Below are positions 1-6,965 of a stretch of DNA of 16,218 nt, in pieces. This stretch comes from RUG14130 sp045598325 (GTDB lineage: Bacteria; Bacillota; Clostridia; Christensenellales; Aristaeellaceae). Made by a program: the position numbers and the translations under genes. Where the stretch lies: NCBI GenBank assembly GCA_045598325.1, contig JAZLLT010000051.1, forward strand, positions 1 through 16,218. Reading direction: 5' to 3'. The notes under the pieces are model-generated. The model was not told where the DNA came from. It searched no databases and saw only the letters and a list, made by a program, of their open reading frames with translations. The first letter of the stretch is position 1. The number at the start of each line of letters is the position of its first letter.

Positions 1-1216
1 TGCGCACCACATCAATGGCGGGGCCTGCCAGCTCCTTCATCGCCACAAACCATTGCTTGGAGACCATCGGCTCGATGGTCTTGTGGCAGCGGTAGCAGGT
101 GCCGACATCGTGCTTCAGCGGCTCTGTCTCTTTCAGCGCACCGCAGGCCTCCAGGTCTGCCAGGATCGCCTTGCGGGCTTCCATGGTATCCATGCCGGCG
201 TACTTGCCGCAGTCCAGCACTTCGGGCTCGTCCTTGGTGGCGTGGCCGGCCTTGATGAGTTCGGCGTATTCGGCGGCTTCGGCGGCGCCGGTCATGTGTC
301 CGTCATAGGTGAACACGCGGACCATGGGCAGGTCGTGGCGCTTGCCGACTTCGTAGTCGTTGGGGTCGTGGGCGGGAGTGATCTTGACCACGCCCGTTCC
401 CTTGGTCATGTCCGCGTGCTCGTCGCACACGATGGGGATCTCTTTATTGATGAGGGGCAGGATGACATGGCAGCCGTGCAGGTGGGCGTAGCGCTCATCG
501 TCCGCATTGATAGCCACGGCGGTATCGCCCAGCATGGTCTCGGGACGGGTAGTCGCCAGTTCCAGCATCTCCCCCGTTTCCTTCACGGGATAGAGCAGGT
601 GCCAGAAAGAACCGTTCTGCTCCTCGTATTCCACTTCGGCGTCGGACAGGGAGGTTTTGCAGCAGGGGCACCAGTTGATCATGCGCCAGCCCTGATAGAT
701 GAGGTCCTTTTCATACAGGCGCACGAAGGTCTCGCGTACGGCGCGGGAAAGGCCCTCGTCCATGGTGAAGCGCTCGCGGCTCCAGTCACAGGAAACGCCC
801 AGTTTGCGCAGCTGTTTTACGATGCGTCCGCCGTATTCCTTTTTCCAGTCCCACACGCGGTCCAGGAACTTTTCGCGGCCCAGATCCTGCTTGGTGAGCC
901 CTTCCCGGCGCAGGGCATCCACTACCTTGACTTCGGTGGCGATGGCGGCGTGGTCGGTGCCGGGCACCCACAGGGTGGGATCACCCTTCATGCGGTGGTA
1001 GCGGATGAGCACATCCTGGGGCATTTCGTCCAGAGCGTGACCCACATGCAGTTGGCCGGTGATGTTGGGCGGGGGCATGACGATGGTGAAGGGTTTCTTG
1101 CTCTTATCGATCTTCGGCTTGAAGGCGCCGCTTTCTTCCCACATTTTGTAGATGCGGTCTTCCATGTCCTTGGGCGAATAGACTTTCGCCATGGTGAATT
1201 CGGTGTTGTTCTCCAT
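1..1216 (-). CDS. valS: Valine--tRNA ligase (N-terminal part, cut by window edge)
   Basis: Class I aminoacyl-tRNA synthetase that charges tRNA-Val in the cytoplasm and edits misactivated threonine. The 405 codons seen hold the Rossmann-fold start with PPPNITG and the HIGH-type motif HVGH (residues 57-60), then PGTDHA (85-90). A Cys cluster follows (C183, C185, C186). The editing (CP1) domain shows TTRPET (222-227) and GTGVVKITPAHDPNDYE (273-289), which are ValRS hallmarks. A second Cys pair is C374/C377. The KMSKS loop, the anticodon-binding domain and the coiled coil lie beyond base 1, so roughly half of the usual 850-900 residues is present. ATG at 1216 is preceded by AAGGACGAG (1230-1222), a good ribosome binding site. 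An internal Met at residue 9 has none. Expression is governed by the T-box leader upstream. No frameshift or odd residue was seen. Confidence 0.97.
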   Translation of the reverse strand, partial: MENNTEFTMAKVYSPKDMEDRIYKMWEESGAFKPKIDKSKKPFTIVMPPPNITGQLHVGHALDEMPQDVLIRYHRMKGDPTLWVPGTDHAAIATEVKVVDALRREGLTKQDLGREKFLDRVWDWKKEYGGRIVKQLRKLGVSCDWSRERFTMDEGLSRAVRETFVRLYEKDLIYQGWRMINWCPCCKTSLSDAEVEYEEQNGSFWHLLYPVKETGEMLELATTRPETMLGDTAVAINADDERYAHLHGCHVILPLINKEIPIVCDEHADMTKGTGVVKITPAHDPNDYEVGKRHDLPMVRVFTYDGHMTGAAEAAEYAELIKAGHATKDEPEVLDCGKYAGMDTMEARKAILADLEACGALKETEPLKHDVGTCYRCHKTIEPMVSKQWFVAMKELAGPAIDVVR

Positions 1217-1460
1217 TTTATCTCGTCCTTTCGGTTTATTTACAAATAAAAAGGCGGTACCAATTGGGCGGACATCATCCGCGGTACCACCAATATTTGT
1301 GCTCTCGCGCGCGGTATCGGGCGCACCCGCGGGGAACTGATGATTTCATCCCCCGTCCTCCAAAGCGACATTCGGCGGAGCGTTTTCAACCGTCTTTCAG
1401 CCGCGGACGGTCTCTCTGTGGAAAAATCTCTCGCTTACTCCTCTTTATCAGCAGAATTTT
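1217..1460 (-). promoter_or_regulatory. T-box riboswitch leader of valS (Val specifier GUC)
   Basis: An untranslated leader of about 244 nt that should bind uncharged tRNA-Val and let transcription continue into valS. Stem I features: the AGUA element (1439-1436), AGAGAG (1417-1412), the distal helix ACCGUC/GACGGU (1411-1406 with 1394-1389) enclosing a GCUGAAA loop, and GAA (1373-1371). One base later comes the specifier candidate GUC (1369-1367), a valine codon. The antiterminator reads AUUGG/CCAAU (1294-1290 with 1267-1263), then the classical 7-nt bulge UGGUACC (1289-1283), then GCGGA/UCCGC (1282-1278 with 1272-1268). The bulge UGGU would pair with a tRNA 3' end ACCA, which fits the A discriminator base of tRNA-Val. 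The T-box core, the bulge and the identity of the downstream gene make the call firm. The exact specifier register is inferred from the GAA-N-codon layout. Confidence 0.92.
1246..1291 (-). terminator. Rho-independent terminator of the valS T-box
   Basis: GGUGGUACC (1291-1283) pairs with GGUACCGCC (1261-1253): nine base pairs with one G-U wobble. The inner GCGGA/UCCGC helix is kept, and UUUUUAUUU follows from 1252. The 5' arm uses the T-box bulge itself, so this hairpin and the antiterminator exclude each other. The U-run indicates control at transcription rather than at translation. Confidence 0.85.
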
Positions 1461-1466
1461 GTGTTT

Positions 1467-1495
1467 ATTATATCAGTAAGAACGGTTTTCGTCAA
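1467..1495 (-). promoter_or_regulatory. Sigma-A promoter of the valS leader
   Basis: TTGACG (1495-1490), a 17-bp spacer, and a perfect TATAAT (1472-1467); transcription should begin near 1460. The TGA stop codon of the upstream pgsA gene (1494-1492) lies inside the -35 hexamer, so coding end and promoter share bases. Confidence 0.88.
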
Positions 1496-2070
1496 CTGCG
1501 TTTCAGTAACTTAACGCTGCCGGACAGGTAGGATATAAAGGCGGCAAGGCTCATGACCACGGCGGCGATCATCAGATACTGGCCGGCGGCGGTGACGAAG
1601 GCGATGCCGTGCCACGGGAACACCATGATGAGCGCCACGCAGAACAGGGTGGTCGCGATCTTGCCCAGGATGTTGGAATAGACCACATGGCCTTTTTTGA
1701 GCAGGAGCAGACCGCCTGCCACCATGAGCGCTTCCTTGGCGAGGATCACAATGATGATGACCTTGTTGAGCCAGGGCATGGAGGGCGGCGCAAGCAGCCC
1801 GTCATCTCCCAGACAGAACAGCATGGACAGCACCATGAGTTTGTCCGCCAGGGGATCGCACAGTTTTCCGAAAGAGGAGATCTGGTTGAGCCTGCGGGCA
1901 AGGTATCCGTCAAGGGCGTCGGTCAGGGACGCGACAGCGAACACCAGCATGGCGATGTAGGGCTTCTCCGGCATCTGATAGTAGCAGATCAGAAACACGG
2001 GGATGAGCAGCATCCGCATGAAGGTGAGCAGGTTCGGTACGGTAAACAGTTTTGAAGTGTCGTTTTCCAA
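1492..2070 (-). CDS. pgsA: CDP-alcohol phosphatidyltransferase, probably phosphatidylglycerophosphate synthase
   Basis: Integral membrane enzyme that would join CDP-diacylglycerol and glycerol-3-phosphate, the committed step to phosphatidylglycerol. With a 192-residue product, the family signature is complete: D51-x2-D54-G55-x2-A58-R59-x8-G68-x3-D72-x3-D76, the metal and CDP binding residues. About six hydrophobic segments surround it, and the tail is basic (KLLKRS). The start is a TTG at 2070, because GGAGGA (2083-2078) lies 7 nt before it. The in-frame TTG at 2085 would put that ribosome binding site inside the gene. It is transcribed from its own promoter, with no terminator before the valS leader. 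PgsA is the commonest family member of this size in Bacillota. Another headgroup transferase (for example cardiolipin or phosphatidylserine type) cannot be fully excluded from sequence alone. Confidence 0.9.
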   Translation of the reverse strand: MENDTSKLFTVPNLLTFMRMLLIPVFLICYYQMPEKPYIAMLVFAVASLTDALDGYLARRLNQISSFGKLCDPLADKLMVLSMLFCLGDDGLLAPPSMPWLNKVIIIVILAKEALMVAGGLLLLKKGHVVYSNILGKIATTLFCVALIMVFPWHGIAFVTAAGQYLMIAAVVMSLAAFISYLSGSVKLLKRS

Positions 2071-2100
2071 AATAGTATCCTCCAAGGCGTATCGGATGCT

Positions 2101-2129
2101 ATTTTACCACCGCGCAAAAGCATTTTCAA
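2101..2129 (-). promoter_or_regulatory. Promoter of pgsA
   Basis: TTGAAA (2129-2124), exactly 17 bp, then TAAAAT (2106-2101). The predicted start near 2094 gives a leader of about 24 nt before the TTG codon, just enough to hold GGAGGA. Confidence 0.8.
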
Positions 2130-2166
2130 CCGCCCTTTGTTAAACCTTCGTTTTTTGTGCCCGCAC

Positions 2167-2195
2167 TTGCATCGGAAACGGAATTGTGCTATAAT
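2167..2195 (+). promoter_or_regulatory. Promoter of the seven-gene run
   Basis: TTGCAT (2167-2172), 17 bp, then TATAAT (2190-2195) with an extended -10 TGC immediately before it. It diverges from the pgsA promoter, leaving 37 bp between the two -35 boxes. It is the only convincing promoter I found for genes up to 12826; the later junctions are too short to hold one outside coding sequence. Confidence 0.85.
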
Positions 2196-2234
2196 ATCAT
2201 ACTAATTAAGTATACTCATTTTTCGGAGGCTCAT

Positions 2235-2960
2235 ATGAAGAATGTTGCGCTCATCTTCGCAGGCGGCACGGGGACCCGGTTCAACGCATCTTCCACGCCC
2301 AAGCAGTTCCTTCTGCTCTCCGGAAAGCCCGTCATCATCCATACGCTGGAATACTTCCAGTTCTGTGAAAAGATCGACCGCATCTGCGTGGTCTGCCTCG
2401 AAGAGAAGATCGGCGAACTCAAAACCCTGCTGACCCGCTACGGCATCACCAAGGCGGACATCGTCGTGCCCGGCGGAAAGAGCGGCCAGGAGAGCATTTT
2501 CAAAGGGCTCTCCGCCATCCATGACGCGGAAAGCGATCCGGATACCCTCGTGCTCATCCACGATGGCGTGCGTCCGCTCATCACCGGGGAACTCATCCTC
2601 TCCTGCATTTCCTGCGCCCGCGAAAAGGGCAACGCCATCACCGTGACGAAGGCGTACGAGACCATCATGACTGCGGAAAACGGCGGCACCATTGACCACA
2701 TCGTGGACCGCAAAAATGCCCGTCTCGTCCGTGCGCCCCAGTGTTTCTTCTTAAACGACATCTTTTCCGCCCACCTGCGCGCGCAGAGGGAGGGCTACAC
2801 GGAAGCCATCGACTCCGCCACCCTCATGAACCACTACGGTATGGAACTCCATACCGTGGACGGACCCGTGGAGAACATCAAGATCACCACTTCCTCCGAT
2901 TTCTTCATGGCGCGCGCCATCTTCGAGAGCCGGGAAAATTCCCAGATCGCGGGGCTGTGA
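2235..2960 (+). CDS. IspD/TarI-family CTP-dependent cytidylyltransferase
   Basis: Transfers CMP from CTP to a sugar- or polyol-phosphate. The 241-residue product has the nucleotide-binding loop AGGTGTRF (9-16), PKQF (22-25), GQESIFKGL (84-92), HDGVRPLIT (109-117) and the C-terminal NIKITT (214-219). Size and motif order match both IspD (methylerythritol-4-phosphate, isoprenoid pathway) and TarI (ribitol-5-phosphate, teichoic acid or capsule). The VRP form of the substrate motif, where IspD usually has ARP, and the SDR gene one base downstream lean toward a CDP-polyol or CDP-sugar role. The C-terminal part looks equally IspD-like, so I give no symbol. ATG at 2235 follows GGAGG (2225-2229); reading further upstream in frame would run into the promoter region. 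First gene of the run. Confidence 0.88.
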   Translation: MKNVALIFAGGTGTRFNASSTPKQFLLLSGKPVIIHTLEYFQFCEKIDRICVVCLEEKIGELKTLLTRYGITKADIVVPGGKSGQESIFKGLSAIHDAESDPDTLVLIHDGVRPLITGELILSCISCAREKGNAITVTKAYETIMTAENGGTIDHIVDRKNARLVRAPQCFFLNDIFSAHLRAQREGYTEAIDSATLMNHYGMELHTVDGPVENIKITTSSDFFMARAIFESRENSQIAGL

Positions 2961-2961
2961 C

Positions 2962-3948
2962 ATGAAAGACATCGAAAACGCCTGCGTCTCCGTAAGAGAA
3001 TTGTGCGATACCGCTTTTCTGAAGGGTGCCTCCGTGCTCATCACGGGCAGTACGGGACTCATCGGCGGCATGCTCGCGCGGACGCTCCTGCGTCTGGAGA
3101 ACAGCATCCGTCTGATTTTGCCCGTCCGCAGCCTTGACCGCCTCGCGGAGGAAATCAGGAGCGACAGCCGGGTCAACGCCTTTGAAGCAGACCTCTCGCG
3201 TCCGCTTACCGTGGACGGACCCGTCGATTACATCGTCCACGCCGCTTCCCCCACCGCGTCCAAGGAACTGAAAGAGAAAAGCGCGGAAAGCGCCGCGTTC
3301 ATGACAAAATCCGTTGACCTGCTGCTTGCTTTGGCAAAAGAAAAGCAGGCCCGGAAGTTTCTTTATCTTTCCTCCATGGAGGTCTACACAGGTCTTTCCG
3401 GCACCGTGACCGAGGATATGGAAGGGGCCTTCGATCCATCCGATCCCCGTTCCTGCTATCCCCTGTCCAAGTTGTACGGCGAAAGCGCCACCGGAAAAGC
3501 GGGCATTCCCGCCGTGTCCGTCCGCCTCGCCCAGACCTTCGGCGAAGGCATTTCCGGGAATGAGAACCGCGTGTTCGCCCAGTTCGCAAGGAGCGCATTG
3601 AGCGGCACCGATATCGTGCTCCGCACAGAAGGAAAGTCCGTCGGCAATTACCTGCACATCTCAGACTGCGTGAGCGCGCTGATCCTGCTGCTGGAAAAGG
3701 GCAGCGGCGTCTATAACGCCGCGGGTGACAACTGCCATATGACGGTCAGGGAACTTGCCCGTCTGACCGCGGAACTGCTTTCGGACGGCAAAAGCCGCAT
3801 CGTGACCGACCCCGCCCCCGCGGGCACCTATCCCCCCGACAGCGCCTATATCCTCGATAATTCCAAACTCAAAGCCCTCGGCTGGGCACCCAAATACAAT
3901 GTTTCCGACATGATCCTTTCCCTAAGCCGCGATTTGAAAGGAGCGTAA
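2962..3948 (+). CDS. Extended SDR: NAD-dependent epimerase/dehydratase
   Basis: Oxidoreductase of the extended short-chain dehydrogenase family (328 residues), acting on a nucleotide-linked sugar or related substrate in the cytoplasm. Visible motifs: dinucleotide loop GSTGLIG (29-35), HAA (93-95), catalytic Ser at 137/138 in LSSMEVY, the YxxxK pair Y166/K170 in YPLSK, and NYLHISD (229-235), typical of sugar epimerases. The ATG comes one base after the stop of the cytidylyltransferase, without a strong ribosome binding site of its own, so translation is probably coupled. In Haemophilus capsule loci an IspD-type domain and an SDR domain are fused (Bcs1) to make CDP-ribitol. The pairing here recalls that arrangement, but this SDR is of the longer epimerase type, so the product is uncertain. 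Confidence 0.9.
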   Translation: MKDIENACVSVRELCDTAFLKGASVLITGSTGLIGGMLARTLLRLENSIRLILPVRSLDRLAEEIRSDSRVNAFEADLSRPLTVDGPVDYIVHAASPTASKELKEKSAESAAFMTKSVDLLLALAKEKQARKFLYLSSMEVYTGLSGTVTEDMEGAFDPSDPRSCYPLSKLYGESATGKAGIPAVSVRLAQTFGEGISGNENRVFAQFARSALSGTDIVLRTEGKSVGNYLHISDCVSALILLLEKGSGVYNAAGDNCHMTVRELARLTAELLSDGKSRIVTDPAPAGTYPPDSAYILDNSKLKALGWAPKYNVSDMILSLSRDLKGA

Positions 3949-3952
3949 AACA

Positions 3953-6952
3953 ATGAATTTCCACACCAGACCGGAATGGCAAAACATTGAAGTACAGTCC
4001 GTCAACCGCCTCCCCGCCCACACGCCGTGGGACGAAAGTTCCTACAGCATGTCTCTGGACGGAAAATGGAAGTTCAAACTCTGCGATCATCCCTCTTCCC
4101 TGCCTCCGGGATTTTATACGCCCGAGTTCAATGAAGACGGCTGGAGCGAGATCGAAGTGCCGGGCAACTGGGAACTGCAGGGTTTCGGCTCGCCCATCTA
4201 CACCAACTATGTCTATCCCTTCACCGATGAGCCCGGCGCCCACCGCATCACGCCGTCTCTCTCCGGCGACTCGGATTACGGCTCCTGCTGCAATCCGCCG
4301 AACCTGCCCGACAAGATCCCCACGGGGCTTTACCGCAGGACTTTCACCCTGCCCGAGCATTTCGTGGGCAAGAAACTCATCCTGCATTTCGGCGGCGTGG
4401 AGAGCGGCTTTTATGTATGGGTGAACGGAAAACCCGTGGGCTACTCCCAGGACAGCAAACTCATGGCGGAGTTCGACTGTACCCGCTATGTCTATGCCGG
4501 CGAAAACACCGTCGCCGTACAGGTCATGCGCTTTACGGATGCGACCTGGATGGAGGATCAGGACTACTGGCACCTTTCCGGCATCTTCCGCCCCGTGTCT
4601 TTGATTGCCAAGCCCCGCCAGCACATTGAGGATGTGTTCGTGAAGGCGGGCGACGACGGCCATGTGTGCGTTGATGTGTCCGTAGCGAAAATCAGCGGCT
4701 ACGCGGATTCCCTCGTGCGCCTGCACATCTACGATCCCGACGGCAACATCATCTACAAGCAGAAGCAGGCGCCCGTGAACTCCTTCAAGGGCTGTGCCCA
4801 TTTTGAATTCGACATTCCCTCTCCCCGTCTGTGGACGAGCGAGACGCCCGCGCTGTACCGCCTGCACCTCGCCCTGCTCGACCCCACCTGCGCGGACGCG
4901 GCGGACAGGCAGCGCCTCCGTTTCGGCTTCCGCACGGTGAAGATCGAAAACGGCATATTGAAACTGAACGGCAAGCGCGTCATCATCCGCGGCGTCGACC
5001 GCCACGAGCACTGCATCGACACGGGCAGATTCGTCTCCCGTGAGCAGATGAAGAAAGAGATCGCGCTGATGAAGAGGCTGAACATCAACGCGGTGCGCAC
5101 CAGCCACTATCCCGACGATCCGTACTGGTACGATCTGTGCGACGAGAACGGCATCATGGTGGTGTGCGAGACCAACCTCGAGACCCACGGTGTCGGCGGC
5201 AATCTGAGCAACGACCCCGAATGGGCGGAGGCATATCTGCAGCGAGCCAAGCGCATGGCGCTCATCCACAAAAACCATCCCTCCATCATCATCTGGTCTC
5301 TGGGCAACGAGAGCGGACTGGGGCCCAACCACGCGGCGATGGCGGCGTGGCTGCGCTACTACGACCCAACCCGTCCGGTGCAGTATGAAGGCTGTGATCC
5401 CGACAAGCGGGTCAGCGACATCCGCTGTCCCATGTACCCCACGGCGGACCGCCTCGACAGCATGCTGACGGACATCAATGATGACCGCCCCATCATCTTG
5501 TGCGAATACGCCTACCAGATCATGAATTCCGGCGGAAACCTCAAGAAGTTCCGTTACTATACCGAGCGCTATCCCCGCTTCCAGGGCGGCTTCGTCTGGG
5601 ATTGGGCGGACAAGACGCTGTGGCAGACGGATGAAGAGGGCAACCGCTTCGAAGGCTACGGCGGAGACTTCTACGAGGATGTGGTGGAGCCCGTCGAGCC
5701 CCGCTTCATGTGCATGAACGGCATCGTCACAGGGCAGTTGAAAGTGAAGCCCGTAGCGGAGGAACTGGCGTTCATCTACCGCCCGCTGTTCATCGAAGAA
5801 GAGAAGCCGGGCAGATACATCCTCAAAAACCGCAACATTGCGACCGAAATCAAAGGCGCTAAGATTTTGTGCATCTCCTACGCGGACGGCGACGAGGTGG
5901 GCAGGACGGAGATTCCCGTTCCCGATCTGAAACCCATGAGCGACTTCCGCTTTGAAACCGAAATCACGGAACTGCAGGGCGATACCGCCTATGTGAACAT
6001 GGAGATTGCGGGTGAAGGCCTCTCCCTCACGCAGCAGTTCCTGCTGCCCTCCACGCCCTCCATTCCGAGAAAACCCCGCTTCACCCCCGCGGTCTTCGAC
6101 GATTCCCGCGGCACCATCACCGTACGCGGTGAAAACTTCACCCTCGACATCCTGAAATCCTCCGGCTGCATCGTTTCCCTCATGAAGGACGGTCACGAGC
6201 ACATGCTGAGCGGTCTCACGGAATGTGCGGTGCGCGGGCTTTCCGGCATGAATGTGCAGAGCGGCTGGGGCGAATACGAGCCCTTCAGCGCGTTCGTACA
6301 CGAAAACTGCATGCGCCGCCTTGTGTCCCTCAATGTGTCCGCCCTGTCCGACGGGCGCGTGCGCGTGGACAGGCTCACCCGCCTTTCCTCCCGCACCGTG
6401 CAGGGAGCCGCCATCGATGTGCAGGTGCGCCTGCTCATTTCCGGCGACGGCACCATCCAACTGTCGAGCCATTTCCGTCTCTCCGGCATCAGCCATGTGG
6501 AAAGGCTGGGCCTTACCTGGATGATCCCCGAGGACTTCGAATCCGTGGAGTGGTTCGGGCGCGGTCCCGGAGAAAGTTACCCCGACCGCAAGGAACACAC
6601 CTTCCTCGGCTCCTACAGCACCACGGTCACAGACATGCACTTCCCCTTCACGCCGCCCTGTGAAAACGGCGGACGCGAGGATGTAAACTGGGTGTCCTTC
6701 CTGTCTCCGGACGGATTCAAACTCTCCTTCCGTTCCTCCTCCCCCATGCACTTCGACGCGCGGCACTACACCATCGGCGACAGCCGCGAAGCCATGCATG
6801 ACCACGAACTCATCCGCAGGCGCCAGATCGTGGTGCACACGGACGCCGCCCACGCGGGCATCGGCGGAGACATGGCGTGGAGCACCGTGCTCGATGAAAA
6901 AGACCGCATCACCCCCGGCATTTACAGTCTGAGCCTCGAAATCCGAATTTAA
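3953..6952 (+). CDS. lacZ: GH2 beta-galactosidase, LacZ type
   Basis: Hydrolyses terminal beta-galactosides such as lactose. At 999 residues it is near the LacZ length (about 1020). Order: jelly-roll sugar-binding domain (GNWELQGFG, 71-79; VNGKPVGYSQDSK, 157-169), EDQDYW with D202 for substrate contact (201-206), immunoglobulin-like domain, then the TIM barrel: RGVDRHEH (346-353), metal ligands E410/H412 in NLETHG, acid/base E453 in GNES, nucleophile E518 in ILCEY, and GGFVWDWAD (545-553). The C-terminal small-chain domain carries EWFGRGPGESYPDRK. No signal peptide, so it acts inside the cell. ATG follows AAAGGAG (3937-3943), which overlaps the end of the SDR gene. Unusual: the strand after the nucleophile reads AYQIMNSGG where LacZ usually has AHAMGNS, and a conserved QENG appears as CENG. 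Confidence 0.96.
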   Translation: MNFHTRPEWQNIEVQSVNRLPAHTPWDESSYSMSLDGKWKFKLCDHPSSLPPGFYTPEFNEDGWSEIEVPGNWELQGFGSPIYTNYVYPFTDEPGAHRITPSLSGDSDYGSCCNPPNLPDKIPTGLYRRTFTLPEHFVGKKLILHFGGVESGFYVWVNGKPVGYSQDSKLMAEFDCTRYVYAGENTVAVQVMRFTDATWMEDQDYWHLSGIFRPVSLIAKPRQHIEDVFVKAGDDGHVCVDVSVAKISGYADSLVRLHIYDPDGNIIYKQKQAPVNSFKGCAHFEFDIPSPRLWTSETPALYRLHLALLDPTCADAADRQRLRFGFRTVKIENGILKLNGKRVIIRGVDRHEHCIDTGRFVSREQMKKEIALMKRLNINAVRTSHYPDDPYWYDLCDENGIMVVCETNLETHGVGGNLSNDPEWAEAYLQRAKRMALIHKNHPSIIIWSLGNESGLGPNHAAMAAWLRYYDPTRPVQYEGCDPDKRVSDIRCPMYPTADRLDSMLTDINDDRPIILCEYAYQIMNSGGNLKKFRYYTERYPRFQGGFVWDWADKTLWQTDEEGNRFEGYGGDFYEDVVEPVEPRFMCMNGIVTGQLKVKPVAEELAFIYRPLFIEEEKPGRYILKNRNIATEIKGAKILCISYADGDEVGRTEIPVPDLKPMSDFRFETEITELQGDTAYVNMEIAGEGLSLTQQFLLPSTPSIPRKPRFTPAVFDDSRGTITVRGENFTLDILKSSGCIVSLMKDGHEHMLSGLTECAVRGLSGMNVQSGWGEYEPFSAFVHENCMRRLVSLNVSALSDGRVRVDRLTRLSSRTVQGAAIDVQVRLLISGDGTIQLSSHFRLSGISHVERLGLTWMIPEDFESVEWFGRGPGESYPDRKEHTFLGSYSTTVTDMHFPFTPPCENGGREDVNWVSFLSPDGFKLSFRSSSPMHFDARHYTIGDSREAMHDHELIRRRQIVVHTDAAHAGIGGDMAWSTVLDEKDRITPGIYSLSLEIRI

Positions 6953-6965
6953 GGAGCATAAACAT

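Noticed and set aside
53..1249. A 398-residue plus-strand open frame over valS.
   Set aside because: The minus strand encodes unmistakable ValRS motifs. The plus frame runs into the T-box terminator and has no ribosome binding site or known domain.
2157..2234. An N-terminal extension of the cytidylyltransferase starting at 2157.
   Set aside because: It overlaps the -35 and -10 boxes. ATG at 2235 has a good ribosome binding site and begins the protein at the family's usual N-terminus.
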